From: CAYFLR01 sp964343805
Lineage (GTDB): Bacteria > Bdellovibrionota_B > Oligoflexia > CAYFLR01
Length of the DNA stretch: 64,000 nt
NCBI GenBank assembly: GCA_964343805.1
Contig: CAYFLR010000011.1
Span: 79,351 to 143,350 of the forward strand
Direction: 5' to 3'
The notes beneath the pieces are model-generated. The model searched no databases. It was not told the DNA's origin and worked only from the letters and a program-made list of their open reading frames with translations. Position 1 is the first letter of the stretch; each line of letters opens with the position of its first letter. The translations under genes were made by a program, and so were the position numbers. This document shows, piece after piece, positions 17,741-26,242 of the stretch.

Positions 17741-18514
17741 TTAGGGGACAGGGATACAACAATTATAATAGGTTTGATTCAGCCTCTCGCGGTGGATCAA
17801 TCCCTCTGGGTAGAATCGAGTTTGGTCTTGCTCTTTGGCTCCCAATTGAATCTCTTTTTTTATCTCCAAGACTCTTTGATGGAGAGTCATTTTTTCTTTG
17901 GGGATTTCTTTTAATTGGAGTAAGGAAAGCAGTAATCCATGGGTCCAATGCTTTTCATAACCACTGTTTGTTGGGTATCCCCAGGCAGCAATGCTTAGCA
18001 GGTGATTGTCTAGTTTAAAGTCCTGTAGTTTGGTCTTCGTTTTTTCGACTAAAGCATCCTCTAACCTTTGGAGTAGCTGGTATTTCGTCGGCCACATGAG
18101 ATATTCAGGGGAAGCTATTATAAAGGGGGTGGTTGATGGAAACCCGGTAAATCGGATAACATCTAAATGAAAGCGAGTGTCATGCAATACTTCGATAAAA
18201 TGCTGGGCTTTATAAATATCTCCTAAAAAGAAACTAATGTTGCTCTTTTGAGGAGATGGTAGGTTTTGATCTTTCTCAACTTGGATCGTCACTTCCCCCT
18301 CATTTCCTAATTCAAAATGAGTGATCCGGCCATGTAAGATGGGTTCTTTTTTTCTAAAAGTTTTGTGTTCTAGATCTAAATGAATAGTTTTAAAATAAAT
18401 ATGGCGTTGATTTTGTGAGGGAGATTCAAAGAGGGGCATCTGCTTAATGGTAGTTTCTCTCTGTTTGCAGCTGAATAAGAAGAGGGTGATAAAAACTAAA
18501 AAAATAAATCGCAT
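17741..18514 (-). CDS. Predicted lipoprotein of unknown function
   Basis: A 257-aa protein with a short signal peptide and lipobox (TLFLFSC, Cys ~16). The rest is mixed alpha/beta with no family I can name. Segments such as NISFFLGDIYKAQHFIEVLH and WGYPTNSGYEKHWTHGLLLSLLQLKEIP look folded. The ATG at 18514 follows AAAGGAGTT. It is probably co-transcribed with the lipoprotein gene at 16960-17691 (49 bp gap). It is divergent from the phytochelatin-synthase-like gene (77 bp between starts). Confidence 0.75.
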   Translation of the reverse strand: MRFIFLVFITLFLFSCKQRETTIKQMPLFESPSQNQRHIYFKTIHLDLEHKTFRKKEPILHGRITHFELGNEGEVTIQVEKDQNLPSPQKSNISFFLGDIYKAQHFIEVLHDTRFHLDVIRFTGFPSTTPFIIASPEYLMWPTKYQLLQRLEDALVEKTKTKLQDFKLDNHLLSIAAWGYPTNSGYEKHWTHGLLLSLLQLKEIPKEKMTLHQRVLEIKKEIQLGAKEQDQTRFYPEGLIHRERLNQTYYNCCIPVP

Positions 18515-18591
18515 TGGTAATAGAACTCCTTTGGTCTCTCTTTATTATAGGGTACAATAACCAAAAGTTTAACATATTTTTGAGGTGAATT

Positions 18592-19407
18592 ATGACTGCT
18601 AAAGTCCAGATGCTATTGGCTGCTACTGTATTGTTAAACCTTCCTCTATGGGCAGGAGAGAGTTCCAAAAAAAATGCGGGTGTAAAGTATGGTCCGGCCA
18701 ATTTACCTAGAGCGACCCCACTATCCCGTGATAGCAGTTACTTTCGGCGTCATGGGAGTCCCGATTTTTGGAAACTCATTTCCTATTATCAGCCACAAGG
18801 GAAGAAGGCTGGTGATTCTGTGGCTTCTGTGGCTATGTTGCTCAATGCGGCAAGGTCTAAGATGAAAAAAAAGGCCAATGAAAAGCTCATTACCAAAGAA
18901 GAAATCCTTCAAAGGGTAAAAGGCTTTAATTGGGCAGAAAGGATGAGTGAGAAAGGATATGATAGTGGAGATGGAAATCCTACCTGGGGTCTTTCTATTG
19001 AAAGCCTGGGAAAAGTTGTGGAGGCGAGTTTAAAAGAGTTTAAGATACCTTTTAAGAAGGTGCATACGGTTGCTATCAATACCAAAGTGAAGGACCTTAA
19101 AAAGGCTAAAGCTGAGTTAAAGAAATTATTGATCAAGAATGAGCACAGTTCCAAAAACTATATCCTCGCTCACTATAGCCAAGGTGAATTTACCAATAGT
19201 CGTTTTGAAGGGCATATCTCTCCAGTGGGAGCCTATGATATTGCCAGTCGTCGAGTCTTGATTCTGGATGTGGATAAAAACTGGTACGAACCGTATTGGG
19301 TGCGCTTTAATGTTTTCTTTGCGGGGCTAGTTGGTAAGAGAAAGAAGTTAGGACCTGATAGAGGTAGCTTGGGTGGGGGGTATGTTTTTGTTGACTTAAA
19401 TCTTTAG
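18592..19407 (+). CDS. Exported phytochelatin-synthase-fold protein lacking the catalytic Cys
   Basis: A 271-aa protein with a signal peptide (~1-21, ending LWAGES). The mature region resembles the papain-like phytochelatin synthase core: YYQPQGKKAGDSVASVAMLLNAA aligns with the family active-site block in which Cys precedes GxAS; GHISPVGAY (His208) and RVLILDVDKNWYEPYWV (Asp226, 18 residues later) match the catalytic His and Asp. At the Cys position the codons read GGT GAT TCT, giving Asp75-Ser76. Classical gamma-Glu-Cys peptidase chemistry is therefore unlikely. The start ATG has GAGGTG upstream. The role is unknown; binding or a different chemistry is possible. Confidence 0.72.
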   Translation: MTAKVQMLLAATVLLNLPLWAGESSKKNAGVKYGPANLPRATPLSRDSSYFRRHGSPDFWKLISYYQPQGKKAGDSVASVAMLLNAARSKMKKKANEKLITKEEILQRVKGFNWAERMSEKGYDSGDGNPTWGLSIESLGKVVEASLKEFKIPFKKVHTVAINTKVKDLKKAKAELKKLLIKNEHSSKNYILAHYSQGEFTNSRFEGHISPVGAYDIASRRVLILDVDKNWYEPYWVRFNVFFAGLVGKRKKLGPDRGSLGGGYVFVDLNL

Positions 19408-19408
19408 T

Positions 19409-20845
19409 CTACATCTTTGGATTAAATTCTAGCTTAGTTTTTGGAAGGGCTTCCTTTGATAAACTTGAATAATCAGTCATGACGCGACTCCAATCATCAT
19501 CTTTCAAAAAGTAAGGCAACTCATAGATAACGAAAAGACTGGCAAATAAAATGGCTGCAAAGCTTTTCACGACCTGTGTTTTAAAGTTTCTCAGAAAATA
19601 AACCACAAAACAGATAATAAATGCGGGCAGTAAGGGAAATAGATATCTTCCATGGACTGCTAAATGGACAATGCCGGTTGTACGGTAGGCACGGTAGTTG
19701 ACTAAGAATAAGAGGATGAAGGTGTAAGCTAACATCATTGCTGTTAAAAAGGTGAGGGGTTTTTCTTTGAAAGTGGCATGGCGAATCAGAGAAAAGATAA
19801 ACAAGAACATGATGATTTTGCCAAAAATGATCACCTGCTTCCGGGCTTTCGTGGGAGTGTGAACCAGGAGGCCAAAGGTTCTTTCCACCATCAGTTCAAA
19901 CCAACGGCTCACATATTGCTCTAATCGAGAAATGGATTGAGGCTGTCTTTTATGGCGACTGTTGCTGCTGGAATTTTGATAACTCCAATTGTGCTTTTTA
20001 CAGAGCTCTATTGAGTAAGTTTTGGAACATGTTGGGACCCATCGTCCCTGTTCGATCTTATTGTAGGAATACATTTTCACTGCGGAGAAGGCGATGGTCC
20101 CCAATAAAATGATTTCAGGAAGATGATGATGCCATTTTAATCCTTTAAATAGATTCGTAATAAATGGTTTTATTTCAGATATTTTGCCCTTCATCTCTCG
20201 CCAGAGGTCGATGACAATGACCAGCAGTAAGAGAAAGAAAAAGGGGATCATTGAGTATTTTACCAATAAGCTAGCTCCGCCACCGATTAAAAGGGCTGAT
20301 AAGTTATTGAGTCGATGATGCTTTATCCAAAGAACCAGTTGATAGATTGCAAACGTGGCTAGCAGGTTCCCTAGGTTATCATAGTTAGCTGAGGCAGATA
20401 AAAAGGTAAACATGAGTAGATTAGTGTGAATACTCAGGGCCAATACATGAGCTGCCCTAGATTTTACTAACTCTTTTAGGGTGAGATAGAAAAAACTTAG
20501 AGTGAAAAGGCTTAACAAAATATTAAGTAGCCGGATAAAGATCATATCACTGATAGGAAAGAAATTGAGGTGTAAAAGCTTTCCTAATATTAGATGATAG
20601 AGATAGGGAAAAGTCTGAATAGGCCCAGCAACAACGTATTTAGGATCAAGTGGAATGGTAAATCCACTGACTTCATAGAAGGCGTGGATAAACCTAAGGT
20701 GAAATACCTCATCAGGTGCCATATGAGTCTTGATATGGAAAGCGAAATAAATAGTTTTAACGAGGAAGTAAAGAAGTAGCCCAATTAAAGATCCATAGTA
20801 ACCGAAGTTTTCTGCTTGCTTGCGAGTAAAGGGTAAATTGGGCAT
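19409..20845 (-). CDS. Polytopic membrane glycosyltransferase-like protein (GT-C/PMT-ArnT or DUF2142 type)
   Basis: A ~478-aa protein with ten or more hydrophobic segments. Near the N-terminus HIKTHMAPDEVFHLRFIHAF resembles the acidic first-loop motif (PDE-xxH) of GT-C enzymes that use polyprenyl-phosphate sugars. A ~70-aa soluble loop (WVPTCSKTYSIELCKKH) lies mid-protein. The donor and acceptor are unknown. The start at ATG 20845 is uncertain (TTG 20887 is also in frame). It is convergent with the phytochelatin-synthase-like gene, with 1 bp between stop codons. Confidence 0.7.
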   Translation of the reverse strand: MPNLPFTRKQAENFGYYGSLIGLLLYFLVKTIYFAFHIKTHMAPDEVFHLRFIHAFYEVSGFTIPLDPKYVVAGPIQTFPYLYHLILGKLLHLNFFPISDMIFIRLLNILLSLFTLSFFYLTLKELVKSRAAHVLALSIHTNLLMFTFLSASANYDNLGNLLATFAIYQLVLWIKHHRLNNLSALLIGGGASLLVKYSMIPFFFLLLLVIVIDLWREMKGKISEIKPFITNLFKGLKWHHHLPEIILLGTIAFSAVKMYSYNKIEQGRWVPTCSKTYSIELCKKHNWSYQNSSSNSRHKRQPQSISRLEQYVSRWFELMVERTFGLLVHTPTKARKQVIIFGKIIMFLFIFSLIRHATFKEKPLTFLTAMMLAYTFILLFLVNYRAYRTTGIVHLAVHGRYLFPLLPAFIICFVVYFLRNFKTQVVKSFAAILFASLFVIYELPYFLKDDDWSRVMTDYSSLSKEALPKTKLEFNPKM

Positions 20846-20945
20846 ATAAATATCTTTCAAAAATTGGAGCTGGAGATTAAATACCAATTCTCTGGTGAAA
20901 TATCAACCTGCATATTTAATGAGAAAATGCTGTGAAATACCTGGG

Positions 20946-21806
20946 TTAATAACTCCGACTGCAGATATATTCCATCCCCTTAGGGATCTCAATTCCTTCT
21001 GGCTGCTTAAGGCTCCACTCACCCTCCATTTGATGCAGATAGGCTGTCACCTCAAAATGACACATAGCAATTCCCATATCGATTCTTTGGAGGTCAACTG
21101 CTTGCAATGAATGGAGTAATTTAGAGGGTCTTTTAAGATAAAAATGAGCTTGGTTTTTTTGCACAACGATTCTCCAGGGCTGACCATTGACCGCTGAAGG
21201 AGCTGGTCTCACCATGGCTAAAATAGGATGAAGTTCGATCTCTTCTTCCTCTTTGATGGGGTGTTGGAAATCCTCTATAAAAAAGAGTTCTTCCCAGGCT
21301 TTGCGTTTTTTGGATTTAGCCATCCATTTAAACACCGAGTTCACCACATTGATTTTGTCAGAACTTTGTCCCACCGGACTTACGGCGGGAAGTATCTCAT
21401 CCTCTTTTAAATCAATTCTTTTACTGAAAGCACTTTTATTAAAAGTACCTCCCATCCAACAGCTGTTGAGGTTGACACTGGTCAAATAGAGCAGGGCCAT
21501 TTCCATAGAGTAGCCAAAGTCTTCCAAGTTCATGGACCCTTCTTTAACCGCCCCTGCTAAAAAATTGGGAGCTCCTTTAATCACTCCATAGGTTCCTAAC
21601 TTTTTATTATCTAGCGTTCCCACATCTTGTGTAGGTATGAGGCTAAAACGACAGGAATTTTGAAAGGGACCCACAGATCGTTCTTTCATAAATTGATTAA
21701 ATTCCTCGATCTGTTCTTGGCTCAAAGGAGTGGGCTGATAGGAGCGACATGAATATCTTTTTGGAATCACCTCTTCGGGATTGAAGGGGAGAGGGAGACT
21801 GGTCAT
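20946..21806 (-). CDS. Nitroreductase-family protein (TM1586-like, two half-domains)
   Basis: A 286-aa FMN-type nitroreductase. RYSCRSYQPTPLSQEQIEEF at the N-terminus is the typical phosphate-binding Arg-Ser-x-Arg block. VNLNSCWMGGTFNKSAF is the mid motif. A second half contains RPAPSAVNGQPWRIVV. It starts 3 bp after the histidine-kinase stop codon and is the last gene of the peptide/SBP/YcaO/HK operon. It lacks clear SagB/McbC features, so an azoline-oxidase role beside YcaO is only a possibility. The substrate is unknown. Confidence 0.78.
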   Translation of the reverse strand: MTSLPLPFNPEEVIPKRYSCRSYQPTPLSQEQIEEFNQFMKERSVGPFQNSCRFSLIPTQDVGTLDNKKLGTYGVIKGAPNFLAGAVKEGSMNLEDFGYSMEMALLYLTSVNLNSCWMGGTFNKSAFSKRIDLKEDEILPAVSPVGQSSDKINVVNSVFKWMAKSKKRKAWEELFFIEDFQHPIKEEEEIELHPILAMVRPAPSAVNGQPWRIVVQKNQAHFYLKRPSKLLHSLQAVDLQRIDMGIAMCHFEVTAYLHQMEGEWSLKQPEGIEIPKGMEYICSRSY

Positions 21807-21809
21807 AAT

Positions 21810-23501
21810 TTATCCTTTTAGCTTTGTGAGGGCTTGTTCTAATATCTCTTTTGTAAGAGGGCTCTTTATCCATGTTAATTTCGGATCATCGGAGGTCTGA
21901 TTTATATCATCACTGACAATCATGTAGGTGGCATCAGGGAGATAGTTTTTTAATTGGGTGACCATTTTGTTGAGCGCTGGCTCTTCAAGATCGGATAAAT
22001 TAACAAGAACCATTTGGTAAAGTTGTTCTAGGCAAAGATCCACCGCCTCATCTTCACTTCCGCAAAGGGTTGAGGTGGCCTGCGGAAGGAGTCCTTTTAA
22101 GAGAGTTCCGGTTTCTGGGTTGTCTTCTTGTAAGATTAAGATATTTTTAACTTTTTCTAGGTGAGCTAGAGATGATACAGGCTCTTTGGTGGTCTCTTTT
22201 GCTTCTTGCGGCGGTGCCGAAGTTTTTTCAAAGAGATCCGAAACCATGAAGGATTTTTCTATTTGCTCGGCTTTCTTTTGAGTGCCGTCATGAGGTAAGG
22301 TGATTTTAAATTCAGGACCTTCATGGGTATTTTCTACACTGAGTTCACCATCATGAGCTTCTACTAGCTGTTTACTGATGGCGAGTCCGAGGCCGGTGCC
22401 TTTCTTTTTGCCAAAAGTTTTAAATGGTTCGAATAGCTGTGATAACTGCTCTGTTGGTATTGAAGGTCCATTATTGCCTATTGAAATAATCGTAAACTTT
22501 TCTTTCTTTGATATATTTATCCAAATTAAACCGTTTTTATTCATTGCTTCATAAGCATTGCTTAAAATATTCTGAAAGACTCTCTTCATTTTTTGTGGAT
22601 CTAACTCAATAAAATGATCATTTGGATAGGTAAATTTAAAACTTAATGGAGAGTTTTGTTCTGAAAAGAAAAGGTCTGTAATTACACTTTTTAAAAAGGT
22701 TTCAATCTCAATACTTTCTTTAACGAGTTCTTTTTTCTTTGAGTATTCCATCATTTCATCCAGCATATTCCTGACGGATTGAGCTGATTCAATAATAGAC
22801 TTGCTTGTGCTTTCAACAAAGTTAAAATCTCCGAGACGATTTGGTAGTAAATCTAGAAATGTTTTAAGGTTGTTAAATGGTCGTCTAATATCATGAGCTA
22901 TCATGCTGGTTGAGTTGGCGATGGCTTCTAGAGCCTTGGTTTTTATTACCTCTTTTTCTAGGTTTTTTTGATGTATATGTGAGTCTTTTTCTAATTTTAA
23001 AACATGAAAAAAGAATCCCATTAAGATTAAGATAGAAATTCCTAGGCGAGATAGCCATAGACTAATACTAAACTCAATACTATTAATAGTTACGAATTCT
23101 AGCTCCCATTCAGCACCATTTATAGCTGTGAGGGGTACTTTTGTTTTTACTCCATCTAGCCATAAAATTGATGTGTTGCACTTCTTATCATATTTTAGGT
23201 TTAGAAAATCTTTTTTATACGGCTTTTTAACACTTAAAACAGAACATTTAAAATAACCGATATTTTCCAACTGACGAATAGTTCTGGCTATATATGTGGT
23301 GTTATGGATAGATGTGTCATTCTTTAATAAGCTTTGTACACTCTTAATTACATTATGTGTGTTATTTTTTTGGAGTGCTTGGAATAAAACCTGATTGATG
23401 GATAGGAATAATAAAATGGAAGCTAAACAAAGAAAAACGGTCTTTTTATATTTAGTAAATAAAACGGCTAACATCACCTTTTTCCCAGCCCAAATAGTCA
23501 T
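21810..23501 (-). CDS. Membrane histidine kinase with C-terminal degenerate receiver
   Basis: A 563-aa sensor. TM segments at ~20-42 and ~148-168 flank a ~105-aa periplasmic sensor domain with two Cys. The H-box is MIAHDIRRPFNNL (His203), the N-box FQNILSNAYEAM, and the G-box GKKKGTGLGLAISKQ. Residues ~450-563 look like a receiver (VKNILILQEDNPETG, a ...VLVNLSDLEE strand), but the phospho-acceptor Asp position reads Asn, so this REC is probably a binding module. Its start overlaps the YcaO gene by 50 bp and it ends 3 bp before the nitroreductase. It probably senses a signal linked to the upstream peptide genes; this is inference. Confidence 0.85.
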   Translation of the reverse strand: MTIWAGKKVMLAVLFTKYKKTVFLCLASILLFLSINQVLFQALQKNNTHNVIKSVQSLLKNDTSIHNTTYIARTIRQLENIGYFKCSVLSVKKPYKKDFLNLKYDKKCNTSILWLDGVKTKVPLTAINGAEWELEFVTINSIEFSISLWLSRLGISILILMGFFFHVLKLEKDSHIHQKNLEKEVIKTKALEAIANSTSMIAHDIRRPFNNLKTFLDLLPNRLGDFNFVESTSKSIIESAQSVRNMLDEMMEYSKKKELVKESIEIETFLKSVITDLFFSEQNSPLSFKFTYPNDHFIELDPQKMKRVFQNILSNAYEAMNKNGLIWINISKKEKFTIISIGNNGPSIPTEQLSQLFEPFKTFGKKKGTGLGLAISKQLVEAHDGELSVENTHEGPEFKITLPHDGTQKKAEQIEKSFMVSDLFEKTSAPPQEAKETTKEPVSSLAHLEKVKNILILQEDNPETGTLLKGLLPQATSTLCGSEDEAVDLCLEQLYQMVLVNLSDLEEPALNKMVTQLKNYLPDATYMIVSDDINQTSDDPKLTWIKSPLTKEILEQALTKLKG

Positions 23502-24321
23502 GACAGAGTGATCTCCATAGGTAGCAATGATCTATATTACTATTATATCTTTTCTTTAATCTTAGTCTAGCTGTTGGCCAATTTATATCTACTGTCCTGG
23601 GTATTTGCTTTATTGCCTCTTCAGCATTCTCACTGTAGTACTTTACTCTTTGTTCAATGACATTTTGTGGGTTAGCATCATGAAAAACTAATTTGAATAA
23701 ATTATAATGGCGAAATGCTTCTATCGCACCATGTTCCCAAACGTCATCAGTTGTAAAGCTAACTCTTGATCCTGGAAAAATTCCATTTTTTTTTAAGCCT
23801 AAAAAAATACCTATATGTAGATCCTTCAAACCCGTATCAATGTCTAATTCTGTTTTGATATTTTTGTGAAATAACAGGATGTTATCGAATTGTCTTATGA
23901 AATATCTAGTTAATTTGGTAAATTGGCATTGTTCGGGTCTAACCTCTGGAATGGACAGTTTCTCATCAATCCATTTAGACCAAGCCCACCTTTCAAATGA
24001 CTCACACATAGACCTGATTAAAGTCGGTTTATTTTCAAAGCCAAGAGCAAAGCCACATGTTGTTGGGTATTCACCGAGCAAGAAATCTGATTTTAAATCT
24101 GAAGAATACAGTTTGTTAAACAATGCTCTTTCGAGTACTTCTGCAATTGCGATGCGCCTAGCAATGTTTTTGGATGTAGAGCATCCACTGCCCAATGGTT
24201 TAAGGTTTTTGTCGAAAAGAGTATGGTTCCATCCATAGTTATCCACATTATCAGAAATTAAAGCATCTTCTCCTTTATGAACCTGAGGCGCTAATTGCTT
24301 TAAAATTTGTTCTATATTCAT
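23452..24321 (-). CDS. YcaO-like protein
   Basis: A 289-aa protein with three blocks matching the YcaO ATP-binding pattern: GSGCSTSKNIARRIAIAEVLERA (Ser ~47-50, Glu61, Glu64, Arg65), GFALGFENKPTLIRSMCESFERWA (Glu107, Glu110, Arg111) and GSRVSFTTDDVWEHGAIEAFRHY (Glu196/Glu201). YcaO enzymes activate peptide-bond amides with ATP to form azolines, thioamides or amidines. The protein is short for the family (usually ~380 aa or more), and no ocin-ThiF, E1-like or TfuA partner is visible. The start ATG overlaps the SBP stop codon as ATGA. Its placement in an operon with an 88-aa peptide suggests a RiPP-like function. Confidence 0.62.
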   Translation of the reverse strand: MNIEQILKQLAPQVHKGEDALISDNVDNYGWNHTLFDKNLKPLGSGCSTSKNIARRIAIAEVLERALFNKLYSSDLKSDFLLGEYPTTCGFALGFENKPTLIRSMCESFERWAWSKWIDEKLSIPEVRPEQCQFTKLTRYFIRQFDNILLFHKNIKTELDIDTGLKDLHIGIFLGLKKNGIFPGSRVSFTTDDVWEHGAIEAFRHYNLFKLVFHDANPQNVIEQRVKYYSENAEEAIKQIPRTVDINWPTARLRLKKRYNSNIDHCYLWRSLCHDYLGWEKGDVSRFIY

Positions 24322-25910
24322 TTCAATTGTAACAAGTCAAATCTGGGTGTGTGCATGGTTGGAGATATATCTGATTTTGGGATGTCATTACTGAACAACC
24401 ACATGAGTCCAAAGTGTGCAATTGGAATAACAGATGCCTCTTTGGCAATAGTCTTCTCAAACTCCTTTTTATACTTTTTTAAGTCTATTTCTTCTTTTCG
24501 GTATTTAGCAGTGAGTTTACAAATATGATTATTCGGGTCGGGAAATGAAACCCCTAATTTGGTACAGAACATCATATCGACAACCCAACTTATAATAGTA
24601 TCCCCATTGGCCACACCAGCTATCCTTATGTCATGTTTAGAATTTGATCGATATTCTTGAATCCAGTTTGGGTTATTATAATCAATTTTATTAAACTCAT
24701 AATTAAGGCCAACTTCCTTACAGACACTCTCTATTAAATTTTTTAGATAAGTTTCAAACTCTGTTTGTTTTGGGTAAAACAGTATAGATATTTTTTCTCC
24801 ATCGTTAGGAATAGTCTTGATTTTTTTTGTAGGAATGTAGTTACTTGTATCACTTAGGTAAAATGTTTGAGCTGGGGTAGCAACCAAACTTGAATATCCC
24901 TTTTTTGCTATATATCGTTTTATACTATCTCTAAATATGGTTCGGTTTTCCCTTTTTTTAAATACCCCCTCCTTAAAAGGGCTTAATACAATTGCCCTCA
25001 GGAAAAAGGGAATTGCTGAAACTTTATAAAATCCTCTGGGGATTTCGTCTTTATTCCATAGTTTCGGGTTATAAATAATTGTTTTTGAGATGTCTTTATT
25101 TATGATCTCTTTATAACCTTTGTATTGGATTTTAACAATATCAGGACTGTTTTTTACATGTGAAAACCAGTTGCTTCTTTTTTTCAATAAAATAGAATTA
25201 TCTTCATTTACTTCTAATAACCTATAAGCACCTGATGAAGTGATTTTATTCTTATTTTTCCAATCTCCATTTTCTTCAAAGTCTTGTGAACAATAGAAAC
25301 CAAAATAAGGCATAGCTAAATAATCAAGGAAACCATCGGGCTTTTGCTCAAACGAAAATTCTATTTTTTTATTAGAAAGGGCGGAAATACCCAAGGAATC
25401 AAAATTGCCTGCCTTAAAGCTATCAAAACCTTTTAACTGACTAAATGCAGGAATTTCTGATTTTTTTAAATACCTGAGAATAGATTGTTTTAGGCCTTTT
25501 ATAAAACTGTGAGCATCAATTGAAGTTCCATCTTCACATTCGATATTATCTCTTAAAATAAAGGTCCATTTTTTGCCCGCATCTGATTGATCCCAAGCTT
25601 TCGCTAAATAGGGTTCTTTTCTTGAGTTTCTGGTATCTTCTTTGATTAGAGTTCCAACCAGCTGTTCCATGTAGGTATAGCTCATGTAATTATCTGAATC
25701 ATCGGGGGAGAAGGAAGGGCGGTATTCGTTAAGAAAATAGTAGGTCAGCTTGTTCATTTTTTTGCTGGAGCTATCCTTTTCCAAATGGTTTATTTCTTTC
25801 TCCTGGGTCTGGCCAATCGATATTAAATGATGCCACTGCATTTTCAATATTAACATCCCTACTAATATCGTCAAGGAAGTCAAAATTAATTTCGGAGTTA
25901 ACTTCATCAT
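24318..25910 (-). CDS. Oligopeptide ABC-transporter substrate-binding protein (SBP_bac_5 family)
   Basis: A 530-aa exported protein. The N-terminus MMKLTPKLILTSLTILVG is a signal or anchor segment. Then YLAKAWDQSDAGKKWTFILRDNIECEDGTSIDAHSFIKGL is the family hallmark (LA-W, FxLRxxxxFxDGxxxxAxD), followed by TSSGAYRL and the later lobe. There is no lipobox. No permease or ATPase genes are adjacent, so it may work as a peptide receptor or feed a distant transporter. Its 5' end overlaps the 88-aa peptide ORF by 140 bp in another frame, and its 3' end overlaps YcaO by 4 bp. No strong Shine-Dalgarno precedes the ATG at 25910. Confidence 0.8.
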   Translation of the reverse strand: MMKLTPKLILTSLTILVGMLILKMQWHHLISIGQTQEKEINHLEKDSSSKKMNKLTYYFLNEYRPSFSPDDSDNYMSYTYMEQLVGTLIKEDTRNSRKEPYLAKAWDQSDAGKKWTFILRDNIECEDGTSIDAHSFIKGLKQSILRYLKKSEIPAFSQLKGFDSFKAGNFDSLGISALSNKKIEFSFEQKPDGFLDYLAMPYFGFYCSQDFEENGDWKNKNKITSSGAYRLLEVNEDNSILLKKRSNWFSHVKNSPDIVKIQYKGYKEIINKDISKTIIYNPKLWNKDEIPRGFYKVSAIPFFLRAIVLSPFKEGVFKKRENRTIFRDSIKRYIAKKGYSSLVATPAQTFYLSDTSNYIPTKKIKTIPNDGEKISILFYPKQTEFETYLKNLIESVCKEVGLNYEFNKIDYNNPNWIQEYRSNSKHDIRIAGVANGDTIISWVVDMMFCTKLGVSFPDPNNHICKLTAKYRKEEIDLKKYKKEFEKTIAKEASVIPIAHFGLMWLFSNDIPKSDISPTMHTPRFDLLQLK

Positions 25911-26037
25911 ACTGATTACTGAAACTGTTTAAATCATCTTGTCTTATTTCTTGTTCATCTAGATCATTAATTTTACTATCATATATTCCAGAAGATGCCA
26001 GTACAAGGATTGTTAAAAAATTTGTTTTTGCTCCCAT
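25771..26037 (-). CDS. 88-aa acidic peptide, candidate precursor or signal peptide
   Basis: ATG at 26037 behind TGAGGCAAAA, a good ribosome binding site. The N-terminus MGAKTNFLTILVLASSG is weakly hydrophobic. The middle is strongly acidic (DLDEQEIRQDDLN, DFLDDISRDVNIEN) and the tail is Pro/Gly/Lys-rich (DWPDPGERNKPFGKG). It has no Cys. The leader-like acidic body plus a short basic tail and the downstream YcaO gene are compatible with a RiPP precursor, but no known family is recognised. The last 46 codons overlap the SBP gene in another frame. It is first in the operon. Confidence 0.55.
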   Translation of the reverse strand: MGAKTNFLTILVLASSGIYDSKINDLDEQEIRQDDLNSFSNQYDEVNSEINFDFLDDISRDVNIENAVASFNIDWPDPGERNKPFGKG

Positions 26038-26242
26038 TTTTGCCTCATTTATATAGTTACTTGTTTAAATAACAATACAAACGATGCTTTTATCATTATT
26101 TTGATAAAAAAACAAATTAAATTTAGATATAATTATAATTGTGGGTTTGACAAATTGAATTTTCCCTGAATAATAAATAACTTGGTTTTGATATTATTTT
26201 TTTTTTATTTAATTACCAGTTGATCTTATAGGGGGATTTTTT

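Noticed and set aside
20946..21806. SagB/McbC-type azoline dehydrogenase
   Set aside because: The sequence fits TM1586-like nitroreductases with two half-domains, and no thiazole/oxazole cyclodehydratase partner protein is nearby. Kept as a general nitroreductase.
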